In this document: positions 1 through 8,908 of the stretch, piece by piece
Position numbering within the stretch: the stretch's first letter is position 1
Layout of the letters: each line of letters opens with the position of its first letter
Source of the DNA: CAYNJG01 sp965216885
Lineage (GTDB): Bacteria > Planctomycetota > Planctomycetia > Pirellulales > Pirellulaceae
Length of the DNA stretch: 64,000 nt
Direction of reading: 5' to 3'
Assembly: GCA_965216885.1 (NCBI GenBank)
Contig: OZ244208.1
Location: 992,001-1,056,000 of the forward strand
Notes under the pieces: generated by a model
The model's input: the letters and a program-made list of their open reading frames with translations, nothing else
Database searches by the model: none
What the model was told of the DNA's origin: nothing
Made by a program: the position numbers and the translations under genes

Positions 1-399
1 TCGCTTTTTGGTCCTCGACCGGAGCGGCCCGAACTCGTTCATGTGCTCGCTGACAACGTTCCTGGTTACCTCAATCGCTTGTCGGTTCGTCCGGGTATTA
101 CCGGGTTGGCACAGATCAATCTGCCCCCGGATACCGACCTTGAAAGTGTTCGACGCAAACTGATTCTGGATCTTGAGTACATCGACGACGCCAACCTGTG
201 GTTGGACATTCGCATGTTCCTGTGGACCGGTCTCCGCTTGGTGGCCGTACCCTCATCCATCGCAACGCGAATATTTGGACTGGGCCGTAACGTGGCTCCC
301 GTGAAATCACGAAAGAACGGACCCGTCACGATTGCGGAAGTCCTACAATCCGCTCAGGTGAACGACGATATTCAGGTTGTCGCATCGGTAGCTGACTAG
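1..399 (+). CDS. Bacterial sugar transferase (undecaprenyl-phosphate sugar phosphotransferase), C-terminal part
   Basis: The gene enters from the left edge; the frame is open from base 1, so only about 132 C-terminal residues are visible. It begins with FGPRPERPELV and continues with PGYLNRLSVRPGITGLAQIN, the hallmark of the WcaJ/WbaP/EpsL-type sugar transferase domain. Such enzymes sit in the inner membrane and load the first sugar-phosphate onto undecaprenyl phosphate. After the catalytic core (YIDDANLWLDIRMFLWT) there is a roughly 50-residue tail beyond the usual end of the domain. It lies 22 bases before a polysaccharide deacetylase at the head of a long exopolysaccharide cluster, consistent with the initiating transferase. 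The sugar specificity and the N-terminal membrane region cannot be seen. Confidence 0.88.
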   Translation, partial: SLFGPRPERPELVHVLADNVPGYLNRLSVRPGITGLAQINLPPDTDLESVRRKLILDLEYIDDANLWLDIRMFLWTGLRLVAVPSSIATRIFGLGRNVAPVKSRKNGPVTIAEVLQSAQVNDDIQVVASVAD

Positions 400-421
400 A
401 CGCCCTCGTTATCAGGTGGTC

Positions 422-1288
422 ATGCTCAACGCATTCACAGTCGACGTGGAAGACTATTTTCAGGTCTCCGCGTTCGAAAAGCATATCGATCGCAGTCGAT
501 GGGAAGAGTTCCCCCATCACGTGGTCGACAATACGTCCCGCATGCTTGATTTGATGGCGGCCGAAGAAGTGAAAGGCACCTTCTTCATTCTTGGCTGGGT
601 CGCGAATCGCTACCCCAAGCTCGTTCGTCGTATCGCCGAAGCCGGTCATGAACTGGCTTCTCACAGTTATTGGCATCGCCTTGTTTACGAGCTGACGCCG
701 GACGAGTTTCGCGATGACCTGCGAAAGTCGAAACAGGCGATCGAAAACGCCGCTGGAGTTCAGGTTAATTGTTATCGAGCACCCAGTTTCTCCATCACGC
801 AAAAATCGATCTGGGCGTTGGACGTCCTGGTGGAAGAGGGCTTCATCAGCGATTCCAGCATCTTTCCGATTGTGCATGATCGATACGGGATTCCCGGCGC
901 TAAAACGGGCATCCACGAGGTCACAACAAAGTCTGGTTCGCTACTCGAGTTTCCCCCCTCAATCAGGAAGATTGCCGGAGCGAATCTACCCATTTCGGGA
1001 GGAGGATATTTCCGGCTCTTTCCTTATTTCTTCACCGCGAATTCATTCGCCAGAGTGAATCGTCGGCAGAATGCTGCCTTCATGTTCTACATTCATCCGT
1101 GGGAGATCGACCCAGGGCAGATGCGAATGAAATTTGCGTCGGCCTCAACGCGGTTTCGCCACTATGTGAATCTGAAGTCGACGTACGGAAAGTTGCAGCG
1201 TCTGTTGCGGGACTTTGAATTTGGCACGATTTCACAAGTGCTGCGGGCTCATGTTGATCAAACGCAACCAAAACTGTGTGAAGCATGA
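422..1288 (+). CDS. Polysaccharide deacetylase, DUF3473/XrtA-associated type
   Basis: 288 residues from the ATG at 422; a GTG six bases earlier at 416 is also possible, but relatives begin close to NAFTVDVEDYFQV. It is a carbohydrate esterase 4 (NodB-like) deacetylase predicted to remove acetyl groups from the nascent polymer. Visible motifs are TVDVEDYFQ near the N-terminus (motif 1 aspartates), SHSYWH (metal-binding histidines) and YRAPSFS (motif 3 variant). The C-terminal third, with FYIHPWEIDPGQ and a KLQRLLRDFEFGT tail, matches the DUF3473 extension typical of deacetylases found with PEP-CTERM/exosortase polysaccharide loci. There is no signal peptide, as is usual for this subfamily. The bases AGGTGG just upstream may act as ribosome binding site. 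Confidence 0.88.
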   Translation: MLNAFTVDVEDYFQVSAFEKHIDRSRWEEFPHHVVDNTSRMLDLMAAEEVKGTFFILGWVANRYPKLVRRIAEAGHELASHSYWHRLVYELTPDEFRDDLRKSKQAIENAAGVQVNCYRAPSFSITQKSIWALDVLVEEGFISDSSIFPIVHDRYGIPGAKTGIHEVTTKSGSLLEFPPSIRKIAGANLPISGGGYFRLFPYFFTANSFARVNRRQNAAFMFYIHPWEIDPGQMRMKFASASTRFRHYVNLKSTYGKLQRLLRDFEFGTISQVLRAHVDQTQPKLCEA

Positions 1289-1378
1289 CGCGAATTCGCA
1301 TCACATTAGGGTGTCCACCTTTAAACTGAGCATGGCACACGGTATGCGGAACTGAGCGAATACCAGAGCCTGAGCCCG

Positions 1379-2467
1379 ATGCAAACCAAGCCTACTCAAT
1401 CCACCGAAGCCCGTCGGTCCGCCGAGACAATGCCACAGCCTGCGTTCATATCGGTCGTCGTACCGATTCGCAACGAAGAGAAGTTCATTGCGATGACGCT
1501 GAATGGGCTGCTGGGGCAGGACTATCCGCCGGAGGCCTTCGAAGTGTTGGTCGTTGACGGTGTTTCGACGGACGCATCACGAGAAGTCGTTGACGGGTTC
1601 GTCCAGCAGCACGAGCAGGTTCAGTTGCTCCACAATCCAGGAGTGTGGTCGAGCGCCGCCCGGAATATCGGCATCGAAAACGCGCAGGGCGAAATTATCA
1701 TCATCGTGGACGGACACTGCCAGTTTGTGGACGACCAGTACCTGCAGGGCGTCGCGAGGGCATTTCAGCGCACGGACATCGATTGTCTCGGCCGAGCTCA
1801 GCCGTTGGACGTAGCGGGAGGGACGCCTCTGCAACGGGCAATCGCAATTGCACGGTCCTCGCGGCTTGGCCATCATCCGGACTCCTTTATCTATTCAGAC
1901 CAGGAGCAGACCGTGCCGGCACATAGCGTTGCCGTGGCATATCGAAAATCGGTCTTCGAACAAGTCGGGAAATTCGACGAAAGCTTTGATGCCTGCGAAG
2001 ATGTTGAACTCAATCATCGCATCGACAAGTTGGGACTCAAGTGTCTTTTGACCCCTAGCATTCAGTTGAAGTATCATCCGAGATCGAGCCTCGGCGGTTT
2101 GTTTCGGCAAATGAATCGCTACGGTCGCGGACGCGTTCGATTGCTGCGAAAACACAGGGACACGTTTTCGCTAAAGAGTCTCGCTCCAGCGGCCCTGTTG
2201 GCTGGAGTCGTGTTGGGCGGCGTCGCTGCGATATTCATTCCGGTTTTGCAAATTCCCTACCTGCTGGTTGTCGGAACGTATCTCGCGATTGTGTTTGGGT
2301 TCGCGATTTCCTCCGCTATCGCGGCGAGGACGCTGTCGTTCCTGTGGCTGGTGCCGTTGGTTGTATTCGCGATCCACTTTGGTGCCGGATTCGGATTGTT
2401 GAAAGAGCTGGTTCTGGGTACGTCGGCATCGCCGGTTGCCACCGGAGAAAACGGAAACCGCCAATGA
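1379..2467 (+). CDS. Family 2 glycosyltransferase with C-terminal membrane helices
   Basis: 362 residues. The N-terminal GT-A fold starts at about residue 23 (FISVVVPIRNEEKFI), followed by VLVVDGVSTD, the SSAARNIGI donor-binding region and IIIVDGHCQF, which supplies the DxD-like site. CEDVELNHRI is the usual acceptor-side ED motif. From about residue 265 there are three or four hydrophobic segments (for example LLAGVVLGGVAAIFIPVLQI), so the enzyme is anchored in the inner membrane with the catalytic domain in the cytoplasm. Overall it resembles ExoA/succinoglycan-type transferases. Its stop overlaps the next gene in an ATGA junction, suggesting translational coupling. The sugar transferred cannot be told. 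Confidence 0.87.
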   Translation: MQTKPTQSTEARRSAETMPQPAFISVVVPIRNEEKFIAMTLNGLLGQDYPPEAFEVLVVDGVSTDASREVVDGFVQQHEQVQLLHNPGVWSSAARNIGIENAQGEIIIIVDGHCQFVDDQYLQGVARAFQRTDIDCLGRAQPLDVAGGTPLQRAIAIARSSRLGHHPDSFIYSDQEQTVPAHSVAVAYRKSVFEQVGKFDESFDACEDVELNHRIDKLGLKCLLTPSIQLKYHPRSSLGGLFRQMNRYGRGRVRLLRKHRDTFSLKSLAPAALLAGVVLGGVAAIFIPVLQIPYLLVVGTYLAIVFGFAISSAIAARTLSFLWLVPLVVFAIHFGAGFGLLKELVLGTSASPVATGENGNRQ

Positions 2468-3633
2468 CAACAAATACTACAGAACACGTTTCCGGACAGG
2501 ACAGTCTGGAGTCGGCAGACGCTCAGCATGGTGAAGTCGTTGATGGTGGCGATCTGCGTCGGATTCTTGTTGTCGCACCATCGATTCGAATCATGGGCGG
2601 GCAGGCCGTAATGGCCCGGCAGCTATTGGACGATTTCGAGATCGCCAACTTTGATGCGGACTTCCTGCCCATCAATCCAAAGCCGCCCGGTCCCCTGGCT
2701 GCTGCCGAGAGTATCAAATACGTCCGCACCTTCGTGGTTTCGATCTGCTATGTGTTGAGTTTGCTGTGGCGGGTTCCACGGTATGACATCGTTCACATTT
2801 TTTCGGCGTCGTACTTCTCGTTCATTATTGCTCAGACTCCCGCGATTCTGATCAGTCGAATGTACGGCAAGAAGATTGTCCTGAACTACCATTCCGGCCA
2901 GTGCGAGGATCATCTGCGACGCTGGGGCAAGATCGTCTATGCGATCCTGAGTTTGGTGGACCGGATTGTTGTGCAGTCGGACTACCTCGTGAAGGTGTTC
3001 AACGATCACGGCTTCAAAGCGACCGCGATCGCGAACGTCGTTGACGTCAACGCGTTTCCATTCCAACAGCGAGAGGTGTTTCGCCCGCGGATTCTCGTTC
3101 CCCGGATGTTGGATCCCATCTACAACGTTGAATGTTCGATTCGCGCGTTTCACATTGTCAAGCAGCAGGTTCCCGATGCCACATTGACGCTGCTTGGAGA
3201 TGGCCCGGAAGAACATCGGCTGAAGGCACTGGTCGATGAGTTGCAGATCGCCGACGTTTCCTTCACGGGCCGGGTCGAGCGGGAAGAGATCGCCAATGTG
3301 TACCGTGAACACGATGTTTTTCTGAATAGCTCGGACATCGATAACATGCCCATCTCGGTGCTTGAGGCATTCGCCTGCGGCTTGCCCGTTGTGACAACCG
3401 CAGCGGGAGGCATTCCTTACATGATTCGCGACCGCGAGACGGGGCATCTTGTGCCGTTGAACGACCACGATGCGTTGGCCGGTCGGATTCTGGAGGTTCT
3501 GGATGACCAGGAAGCGACGACCAGAATGGTAGAAGCAGCCCGTCACGAGTTGGCGAACTACCGGTGGCCTGCCGTCGCACGCAAATGGCACCGCCTGTAT
3601 GCGGATCTGTTTAACAGGAAACCATCGAAATAG
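2464..3633 (+). CDS. Family 4 glycosyltransferase
   Basis: 389 residues from the ATG at 2464, which shares bases with the TGA of the preceding GT2 gene. The GT-B fold starts after a roughly 30-residue polar extension with RILVVAPSIRIMGGQA, a glycine-rich acceptor-domain loop. The C-terminal Rossmann half has the GDGPEEHRL strand and the retaining EX7E motif in NMPISVLEAFACGLPVV, followed by TTAAGGIPYMI. It is probably a cytoplasmic, membrane-associated retaining transferase that extends the lipid-linked repeat unit. A longer reading frame reaches upstream to 2344 but lies inside the GT2 gene, so 2464 is preferred. Confidence 0.87.
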   Translation: MTTNTTEHVSGQDSLESADAQHGEVVDGGDLRRILVVAPSIRIMGGQAVMARQLLDDFEIANFDADFLPINPKPPGPLAAAESIKYVRTFVVSICYVLSLLWRVPRYDIVHIFSASYFSFIIAQTPAILISRMYGKKIVLNYHSGQCEDHLRRWGKIVYAILSLVDRIVVQSDYLVKVFNDHGFKATAIANVVDVNAFPFQQREVFRPRILVPRMLDPIYNVECSIRAFHIVKQQVPDATLTLLGDGPEEHRLKALVDELQIADVSFTGRVEREEIANVYREHDVFLNSSDIDNMPISVLEAFACGLPVVTTAAGGIPYMIRDRETGHLVPLNDHDALAGRILEVLDDQEATTRMVEAARHELANYRWPAVARKWHRLYADLFNRKPSK

Positions 3634-4799
3634 TGGCCGTTCTGATGGAGAAGCCCCGAACTGGCGCCGGTCCGATTCGTATCACCTACGTGATCGCAGC
3701 CATCAACACCGAAAACGCCGGCACCGAAGGCCATCTGCTCCGTTTGATCCGTAGCCTGGATCGTGAACGATTTGCGCCAAGTCTCGTGGTGATGCAACGC
3801 TCGACGTGGACCGAGCAGTTTGATGACCCGTCCATTCCCTTGCACGTTTTGGACTTCAAGTCCTTTCAGCGTCCGCGCGACTGGAGCGTCGTAGCAAGAA
3901 TGGCCGACGTGCTTCGCAATCTGGGTACGCAAATCGCCGAGTTGCACTTTATTGATGCTCACTTTGCCGGCGCCCTTGCGTGTGCTCGAGCGAAAGTTCC
4001 CGTGGTCGTGTCGTGTCGTCGCGACCTTGGCCATCAATACGGCATCAAGGGAAAGATCCTGATGAAGCTGGGAAATCGCCACGTGACGCGATTCATTGCG
4101 AATGCGGGGATCGTTGCGGACCGGATGAGCGAGCTGGAAGGAATTCGCCGCGATCGATTTGACGTGATCTACAACGGCATCGATCTTGCCGCCTTCGACG
4201 CAGCTTCCGAAGGCGCAGTGTCACCCGAGTTCGAACAATTCATCGCTGGCAAACGAGTTGTTTCGATTGCCGCCAATCTGCGACCGGTCAAGAACATCGG
4301 GCAATTTGTCGATGCCGCCGCCGCGGTTGCTTCCCGGTTTGATGACGTCGTTTTTGCGGTCATGGGCGACGGAACCCTTAGGGATCAACTCGAGCAGCAG
4401 GCTGCCCGTTTGGGAATCTCGGAAAAGACCATGTTCCTTGGTTCGGTACCGCATGTGGCGCCGTACCTACGGCGTTCGTGGATCGGTTGCCTTTCGTCAA
4501 CATCTGAGGGATTTTCGAATTCCGTCGTGGAATACATGGCGGCAGGTTTACCGGTCGTGGCAACTCGGGTTGGCGGGATTCCCGAAGCAGTCTTGGATGG
4601 GGAAAATGGCTTCGTCGTGCCACCGGGTGACTCCCGGGCCCTCGCGGACCGCATCGGCGACATCCTTGATATGACGGACATTCAACGCAGCGAAATAGCT
4701 AGAGCGTGTAGAAAACGCGTCGAAGAGAGTTTTACGATGGAACGGCAATTGCATGCTCATGAGTCGTTGTACAACCGCGAACTCATGATTGGCAGCTGA
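3633..4799 (+). CDS. Family 4 glycosyltransferase
   Basis: 388 residues from a GTG at 3633 that overlaps the TAG of the upstream transferase by one base; an ATG at 3645 is the alternative start. The N-terminal half carries the NTENAGTEGHLLRLIRSL loop typical of GT4 acceptor domains. The C-terminal half shows NLRPVKNIGQFVDA, VMGDGTLRDQLE and the EX7E motif in EGFSNSVVEYMAAGLPVVA followed by VGGIPEAV. It is the second of two neighbouring GT4 genes and probably adds a different sugar of the same repeat unit. Nine bases separate it from the heparinase-like gene. Confidence 0.87.
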   Translation: MAVLMEKPRTGAGPIRITYVIAAINTENAGTEGHLLRLIRSLDRERFAPSLVVMQRSTWTEQFDDPSIPLHVLDFKSFQRPRDWSVVARMADVLRNLGTQIAELHFIDAHFAGALACARAKVPVVVSCRRDLGHQYGIKGKILMKLGNRHVTRFIANAGIVADRMSELEGIRRDRFDVIYNGIDLAAFDAASEGAVSPEFEQFIAGKRVVSIAANLRPVKNIGQFVDAAAAVASRFDDVVFAVMGDGTLRDQLEQQAARLGISEKTMFLGSVPHVAPYLRRSWIGCLSSTSEGFSNSVVEYMAAGLPVVATRVGGIPEAVLDGENGFVVPPGDSRALADRIGDILDMTDIQRSEIARACRKRVEESFTMERQLHAHESLYNRELMIGS

Positions 4800-4807
4800 A
4801 ATCCCTC

Positions 4808-6958
4808 ATGAATCCAGCTCGAATTCTACACCTGGCCCGGCGTGCGATTTCCGCAAGTCCAGCCGAACTGAAGACACGACTGCAGCAGGCCGTTTTTGCG
4901 GCGCATAACTTCGTAGCTTCGCAGCGAGGTGGATCGGCTCTTTCCCAGCGCGGGCACCTGCGATCTCTGAAGTTGCCAAACAACGATGTCGGGGCATGGT
5001 GGCAGAATCGTGACAGAGACTGGTTCGGTGGCCACGACTGGCAGAGTTTGTTGCCAGCAGACGGCGCTGCAGCAGGCTTGCCGTGGATCCTGCAGCAAGC
5101 GGACCGGGTGGTTGGCGACAGGATGCCGCTATTCTCTTATGACGATATTGAGTTCGTTGGGAAGGATCGTTGGCACCGTGACTTTGTGTTGAACAAGACG
5201 TCGCCTCGCAAGTTCTACGGACACGTAAAGTATCTCGACGTCGAACAGGTCGGCGATAGCAAACATGTCTGGGAACCAAATCGTTTCGGTTGGGCCCTAT
5301 GGCTTGGCATTGCGTGGTCAACGACGTCCGACCCGGTGTACCTGAACAAATTCGTGGAGCTAACCGAAGACTGGTTCGAGCAAAATCCGTATCCCATCGG
5401 GATCAACTACTGCTCGTCCCTGGAAGTCGCATTCCGCAACTATGCATGGCTATGGTCGCTGCGGTTCTTCGGCGATCAGTTGGCGAAAGAACATCCGCAG
5501 TTACTGGAAAAGATTGTGCAAGGCATCTGGATTGGATGCCATCATATCGAGCAAAATCTGTCGACGTACTTCGCGCCAAACACGCACATCATTGGTGAAG
5601 GGTTTGGGCTCTTCGCGTGCGGAGCTGCATTTCCGGAATTCGCGGAAGCCGAGCACTGGCGGGAAACCGGGATGTCAATCCTGCGGGACGAAGCCCGAAA
5701 GCAGTTTCACTACGATGGAACGCACCGTGAACTTTCGAGTGGGTATCATCTCTATTCGACGGATTTCTATACACATGCTGTATTGATCGGTCGATGGACG
5801 GGCTTTGCGGTGCCGCAGCCGCTGGTGGATGTGACCAGACGAATGTTGGTTCGTCTGGCCGATCTGGCTCATTTGGATCTGCGCCTGCCGCAGTTTAACG
5901 ACTGCGATGGCGGACGCCTGATGTCGCTGGTGCCGGAATCCCTCGACGCTGGCCCGACACTGATGGCTGGCGAGTACCTCTTCGACGACCTGTCGTTGGT
6001 GGCTCTGGAGCAACCCGTTCGAGGCTATCCATTGCTGACCGGTCATGTCGCTCCGCATGAGGATGCCACGTTGCGGAAACGTGTGGAGATGCCGATGGAT
6101 CGCGATCTGCATCGACTCTACGATTCCGGTATCGCCACCTACAAGACGTGGGCCGGCGACTATGTCGCACTTCGCGCAACGCCGTTTGGCTACGACGAAT
6201 GTGCTCACAGTCACGATGCCGCACTGGGTGTCCTCGCCACGCTGAAAGGCATTCCCGTTTTTGTCGATAGCGGAATCGGCTCGTACACGCAGTCACTAGA
6301 GTGTCGGAACGCTTATCGATCGGCGACGGGTAAGAATACGATTTTGGTGGACGGGGACGGTCCGTCGGAACCGAAGGGGTGGTTCGACTGGAAACGAAGA
6401 ACGGATTGTGAGCTTGTCGCGGTCAGACGTTTCCGGGATGGTTTTTCTGCTCGTGGGGTTCACGCTGGTTTTTCAAATTGCAACGGTCGGCATGTCGTGG
6501 TGGAGCGCGAACTTGTTTTGCTGGATGCCGGGATTGTGGTGATTGTTGACCGCTGGGATGCCAACGAAGAAGTGTCTATCGAGTCGCGATTTACAATTAA
6601 TCCGTCCCTTCTGGTGGATCCAGACCAACAATCCATCAGCCACCCCGAACAGGTCGTATACTTTTCCGCCTCGCTGCTAAATGGTGGTGAGCAAATTGAA
6701 ATCTCGCATAATGAACATCCCTACTCCAGCAATTACGGATACGTATCGGTAACGAACTCATTGTCTTTCAAAGCTCCTCCATCATGCCGTGGTGGCCTGG
6801 TCACGGTTTTCTCGAGGGTCGGAAAGATCGACAGAACGAAACAGGATGAGTTTCGGTTTCAGGATGACGAGATCGGTATACTTCTCGCGCTTACACAGGA
6901 TGGTGTGACGCCGCGTCGAACGGAATCACATCAAGACCTGGTTGAAAAAGTCAAATAG
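4808..6958 (+). CDS. Heparinase II/III-like polysaccharide lyase
   Basis: 716 residues, the usual size for the heparinase II/III (alginate lyase-like) family. The N-terminal half should form the alpha/alpha toroid (for example WALWLGIAWSTT, FNPN-like EQNPYPIGINYCSSLEVAFRNYAW, and HIIGEGFGLFACGAAF), and the C-terminal half the beta-sandwich domain (HSHDAALGVLATLKGIPVFVDSG). The ECAHSHDA and ELSSGYHLYSTDFY stretches are positioned like the histidine/tyrosine active-site segments. No signal peptide is evident, although characterised relatives are periplasmic, so localisation is uncertain. Members in polysaccharide clusters are thought to trim or degrade uronic-acid-containing polymer. It lies four genes before an AlgD-like dehydrogenase, which fits a uronate polymer. 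Confidence 0.83.
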   Translation: MNPARILHLARRAISASPAELKTRLQQAVFAAHNFVASQRGGSALSQRGHLRSLKLPNNDVGAWWQNRDRDWFGGHDWQSLLPADGAAAGLPWILQQADRVVGDRMPLFSYDDIEFVGKDRWHRDFVLNKTSPRKFYGHVKYLDVEQVGDSKHVWEPNRFGWALWLGIAWSTTSDPVYLNKFVELTEDWFEQNPYPIGINYCSSLEVAFRNYAWLWSLRFFGDQLAKEHPQLLEKIVQGIWIGCHHIEQNLSTYFAPNTHIIGEGFGLFACGAAFPEFAEAEHWRETGMSILRDEARKQFHYDGTHRELSSGYHLYSTDFYTHAVLIGRWTGFAVPQPLVDVTRRMLVRLADLAHLDLRLPQFNDCDGGRLMSLVPESLDAGPTLMAGEYLFDDLSLVALEQPVRGYPLLTGHVAPHEDATLRKRVEMPMDRDLHRLYDSGIATYKTWAGDYVALRATPFGYDECAHSHDAALGVLATLKGIPVFVDSGIGSYTQSLECRNAYRSATGKNTILVDGDGPSEPKGWFDWKRRTDCELVAVRRFRDGFSARGVHAGFSNCNGRHVVVERELVLLDAGIVVIVDRWDANEEVSIESRFTINPSLLVDPDQQSISHPEQVVYFSASLLNGGEQIEISHNEHPYSSNYGYVSVTNSLSFKAPPSCRGGLVTVFSRVGKIDRTKQDEFRFQDDEIGILLALTQDGVTPRRTESHQDLVEKVK

Positions 6959-6976
6959 TCCGGTTGCGTTACGGCC

Positions 6977-8908
6977 ATGTGTGGAATCTGCGGATACATT
7001 AATTTAGATGGCACGCCTGCCTCGCCAGATGTCGTTGCCCGGATGAACGCAACGTTGTTTCATCGCGGTCCGGACGAGGGCGGCCAGTTCGTCGTCGCGC
7101 AGACTGCGTTAGGACATCGTCGGTTGTCGATTGTGGACCTTGCCCGTGGTCGTCAACCGATGCACCTTGACGGGACTCCGTTTACGATCGTCTACAACGG
7201 AGAGGTGTACAACCATCTCGATATTCGTCGCGAGCTGGAACTTGATGAGTCACGTTTCCGGACGACGTGTGACACGGAGACGATTCTGGCGACTTTCGCC
7301 GAACACCGCGAGCAAACACCGCAGCATCTGCGCGGCATGTTTGCCTTCGCCATTTACAACTCTTCTGACCGATCGCTGTTTATCGCGCGGGACCGATTGG
7401 GCGTCAAACCGCTCTACTACTACCAATCGGATAAGGTGTTCGTGTTCGGGTCGGAAATCAAGGCGATTTTGGCACATCCCGAGGTTCGCGCCCGCGTGAA
7501 TGTCGGCAAGCTTCCGCAGCAACTGACACTGAAGTACACGCTTGATGACGAGACGCTGTACGCGGGAATCAAGAAGTTGCTGCCCGGTCATACCATGTCG
7601 ATTCGCGATGGCCGGATCCAGATCAAGAAGTATTGGGACATGTCCTATGTCCCCAAGAGCAAGTTCGACTCGATTGATTCGGCTTCCATCGAATTCAAAT
7701 CGCAGTTTGATGATTCCGTACGGGCACGTCTGATGGCGGATGTCCCGTTGGGTGTTTTTCTTTCCGGTGGCATCGACAGTTCGGTGATTGCAGCTTCCAT
7801 GAGCAAGATGGTGGCCGAACCAATCAAGGCGTTCTCCATCGCGTTCGCGCAAAAAGAGTACAGCGAACTGAGCTACAGCAAGATGGTGGCGAAGCATGTC
7901 GGTGCCGACGTGCGAGAAATGGTGCTAAGTCCGGAGGACTGGTTCGCGGCGTGGCCGAAAATGGTTTACCACGAAGACGAACCGATCGCTCACCCGTCGT
8001 CGATTCCCCTGCACTTTATTTCGATGCGTGCGGCCGAAGATGTCAAAGTCGTGCTCACGGGCGAAGGTTCGGACGAATTGTTGGCAGGGTACGAACGCTA
8101 CTACCAGACGCTCGCGAACCTCAAATACGGTAAGTACGTTCCTGGCGGGCTGCGAACCGTTGCGCAGCGTCTGATCGACGTGCTCCCAGATCGATTTGTG
8201 CCCAAACGCAAAGCCGTCAGGACGTCGTTGTATCTGCAGAACGACATTGATTCACTCTTCATGGATAACTATGCCGCATTCTCACGTGCGGACATTGGTT
8301 CCGCATTGCGTCCCGAATTCCAGCCGCTGGAAATCGAGCACACCTATGCCCAGTTCTCCGAGCTGATGGACGCTTCCGATGCGAATGAGCTGCTGGACAG
8401 GATCCTGTATGCCGACATGAAGACGTACCTGCTGGAACTGTTGATGAAGCAGGATCAGATGTCGATGTCGGCTTCACTGGAATCGCGAGTGCCATTCCTG
8501 GATCATCAGTTTGTCGAATTCGTCTGCAGCCTGCCGACCGAATACAAGCTGAAGGGTTTTGATACCAAACGCATTCTTCGGCATTCGCTGGGCAGCACGA
8601 TTCCACGAGAGGTTGTGACGCGCAGCAAGAAGGGTTTTCCAACACCGATCAAGGAATGGTTCCGTGGTGAGTACGCGGGGACGATTCGCGAGCTGCTGCA
8701 GTCACCGAACACTCTGTTGGTCGAATACATTCAGCCCGAGTACATCGACCGGATTTTGCAACGGCACATTTCAGGCGAGTGGAATTTGCAGGAGCAGATC
8801 TGGACGCTTGGCAATCTTGAACTGTGGTTGCGGATTGCCATTGATGGCCAGAGCCCCGAATCGGCAATTCAACTGCAGGAAGGGGCACTATGCGTCTCCT
8901 CTGGATGA
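6977..8908 (+). CDS. asnB: Asparagine synthase (glutamine-hydrolysing)-type amidotransferase 1
   Basis: 643 residues with both AsnB domains. Residue 2 is the catalytic cysteine of the class II glutamine amidotransferase (MCGICGYI), with HRGPDEGG and VYNGEVYNH following. The C-terminal synthetase has the PP-loop SGGIDSS at residues 263-269 and the later LTGEGSDELLAGYERYY and RVPFLDHQFVEF motifs. Members in exopolysaccharide loci probably amidate a uronic acid or other carboxylate on the sugar nucleotide or polymer rather than making asparagine; that is inference from context. Its 3' end overlaps the following GT4 gene by 19 bases. A second full-length copy lies at 24618. Confidence 0.9.
   Translation: MCGICGYINLDGTPASPDVVARMNATLFHRGPDEGGQFVVAQTALGHRRLSIVDLARGRQPMHLDGTPFTIVYNGEVYNHLDIRRELELDESRFRTTCDTETILATFAEHREQTPQHLRGMFAFAIYNSSDRSLFIARDRLGVKPLYYYQSDKVFVFGSEIKAILAHPEVRARVNVGKLPQQLTLKYTLDDETLYAGIKKLLPGHTMSIRDGRIQIKKYWDMSYVPKSKFDSIDSASIEFKSQFDDSVRARLMADVPLGVFLSGGIDSSVIAASMSKMVAEPIKAFSIAFAQKEYSELSYSKMVAKHVGADVREMVLSPEDWFAAWPKMVYHEDEPIAHPSSIPLHFISMRAAEDVKVVLTGEGSDELLAGYERYYQTLANLKYGKYVPGGLRTVAQRLIDVLPDRFVPKRKAVRTSLYLQNDIDSLFMDNYAAFSRADIGSALRPEFQPLEIEHTYAQFSELMDASDANELLDRILYADMKTYLLELLMKQDQMSMSASLESRVPFLDHQFVEFVCSLPTEYKLKGFDTKRILRHSLGSTIPREVVTRSKKGFPTPIKEWFRGEYAGTIRELLQSPNTLLVEYIQPEYIDRILQRHISGEWNLQEQIWTLGNLELWLRIAIDGQSPESAIQLQEGALCVSSG

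Noticed and set aside
2623..3591. 322-residue open frame on the - strand
   Set aside because: It is antisense to a clear GT4 gene, with an Arg/His-rich translation and no motifs.
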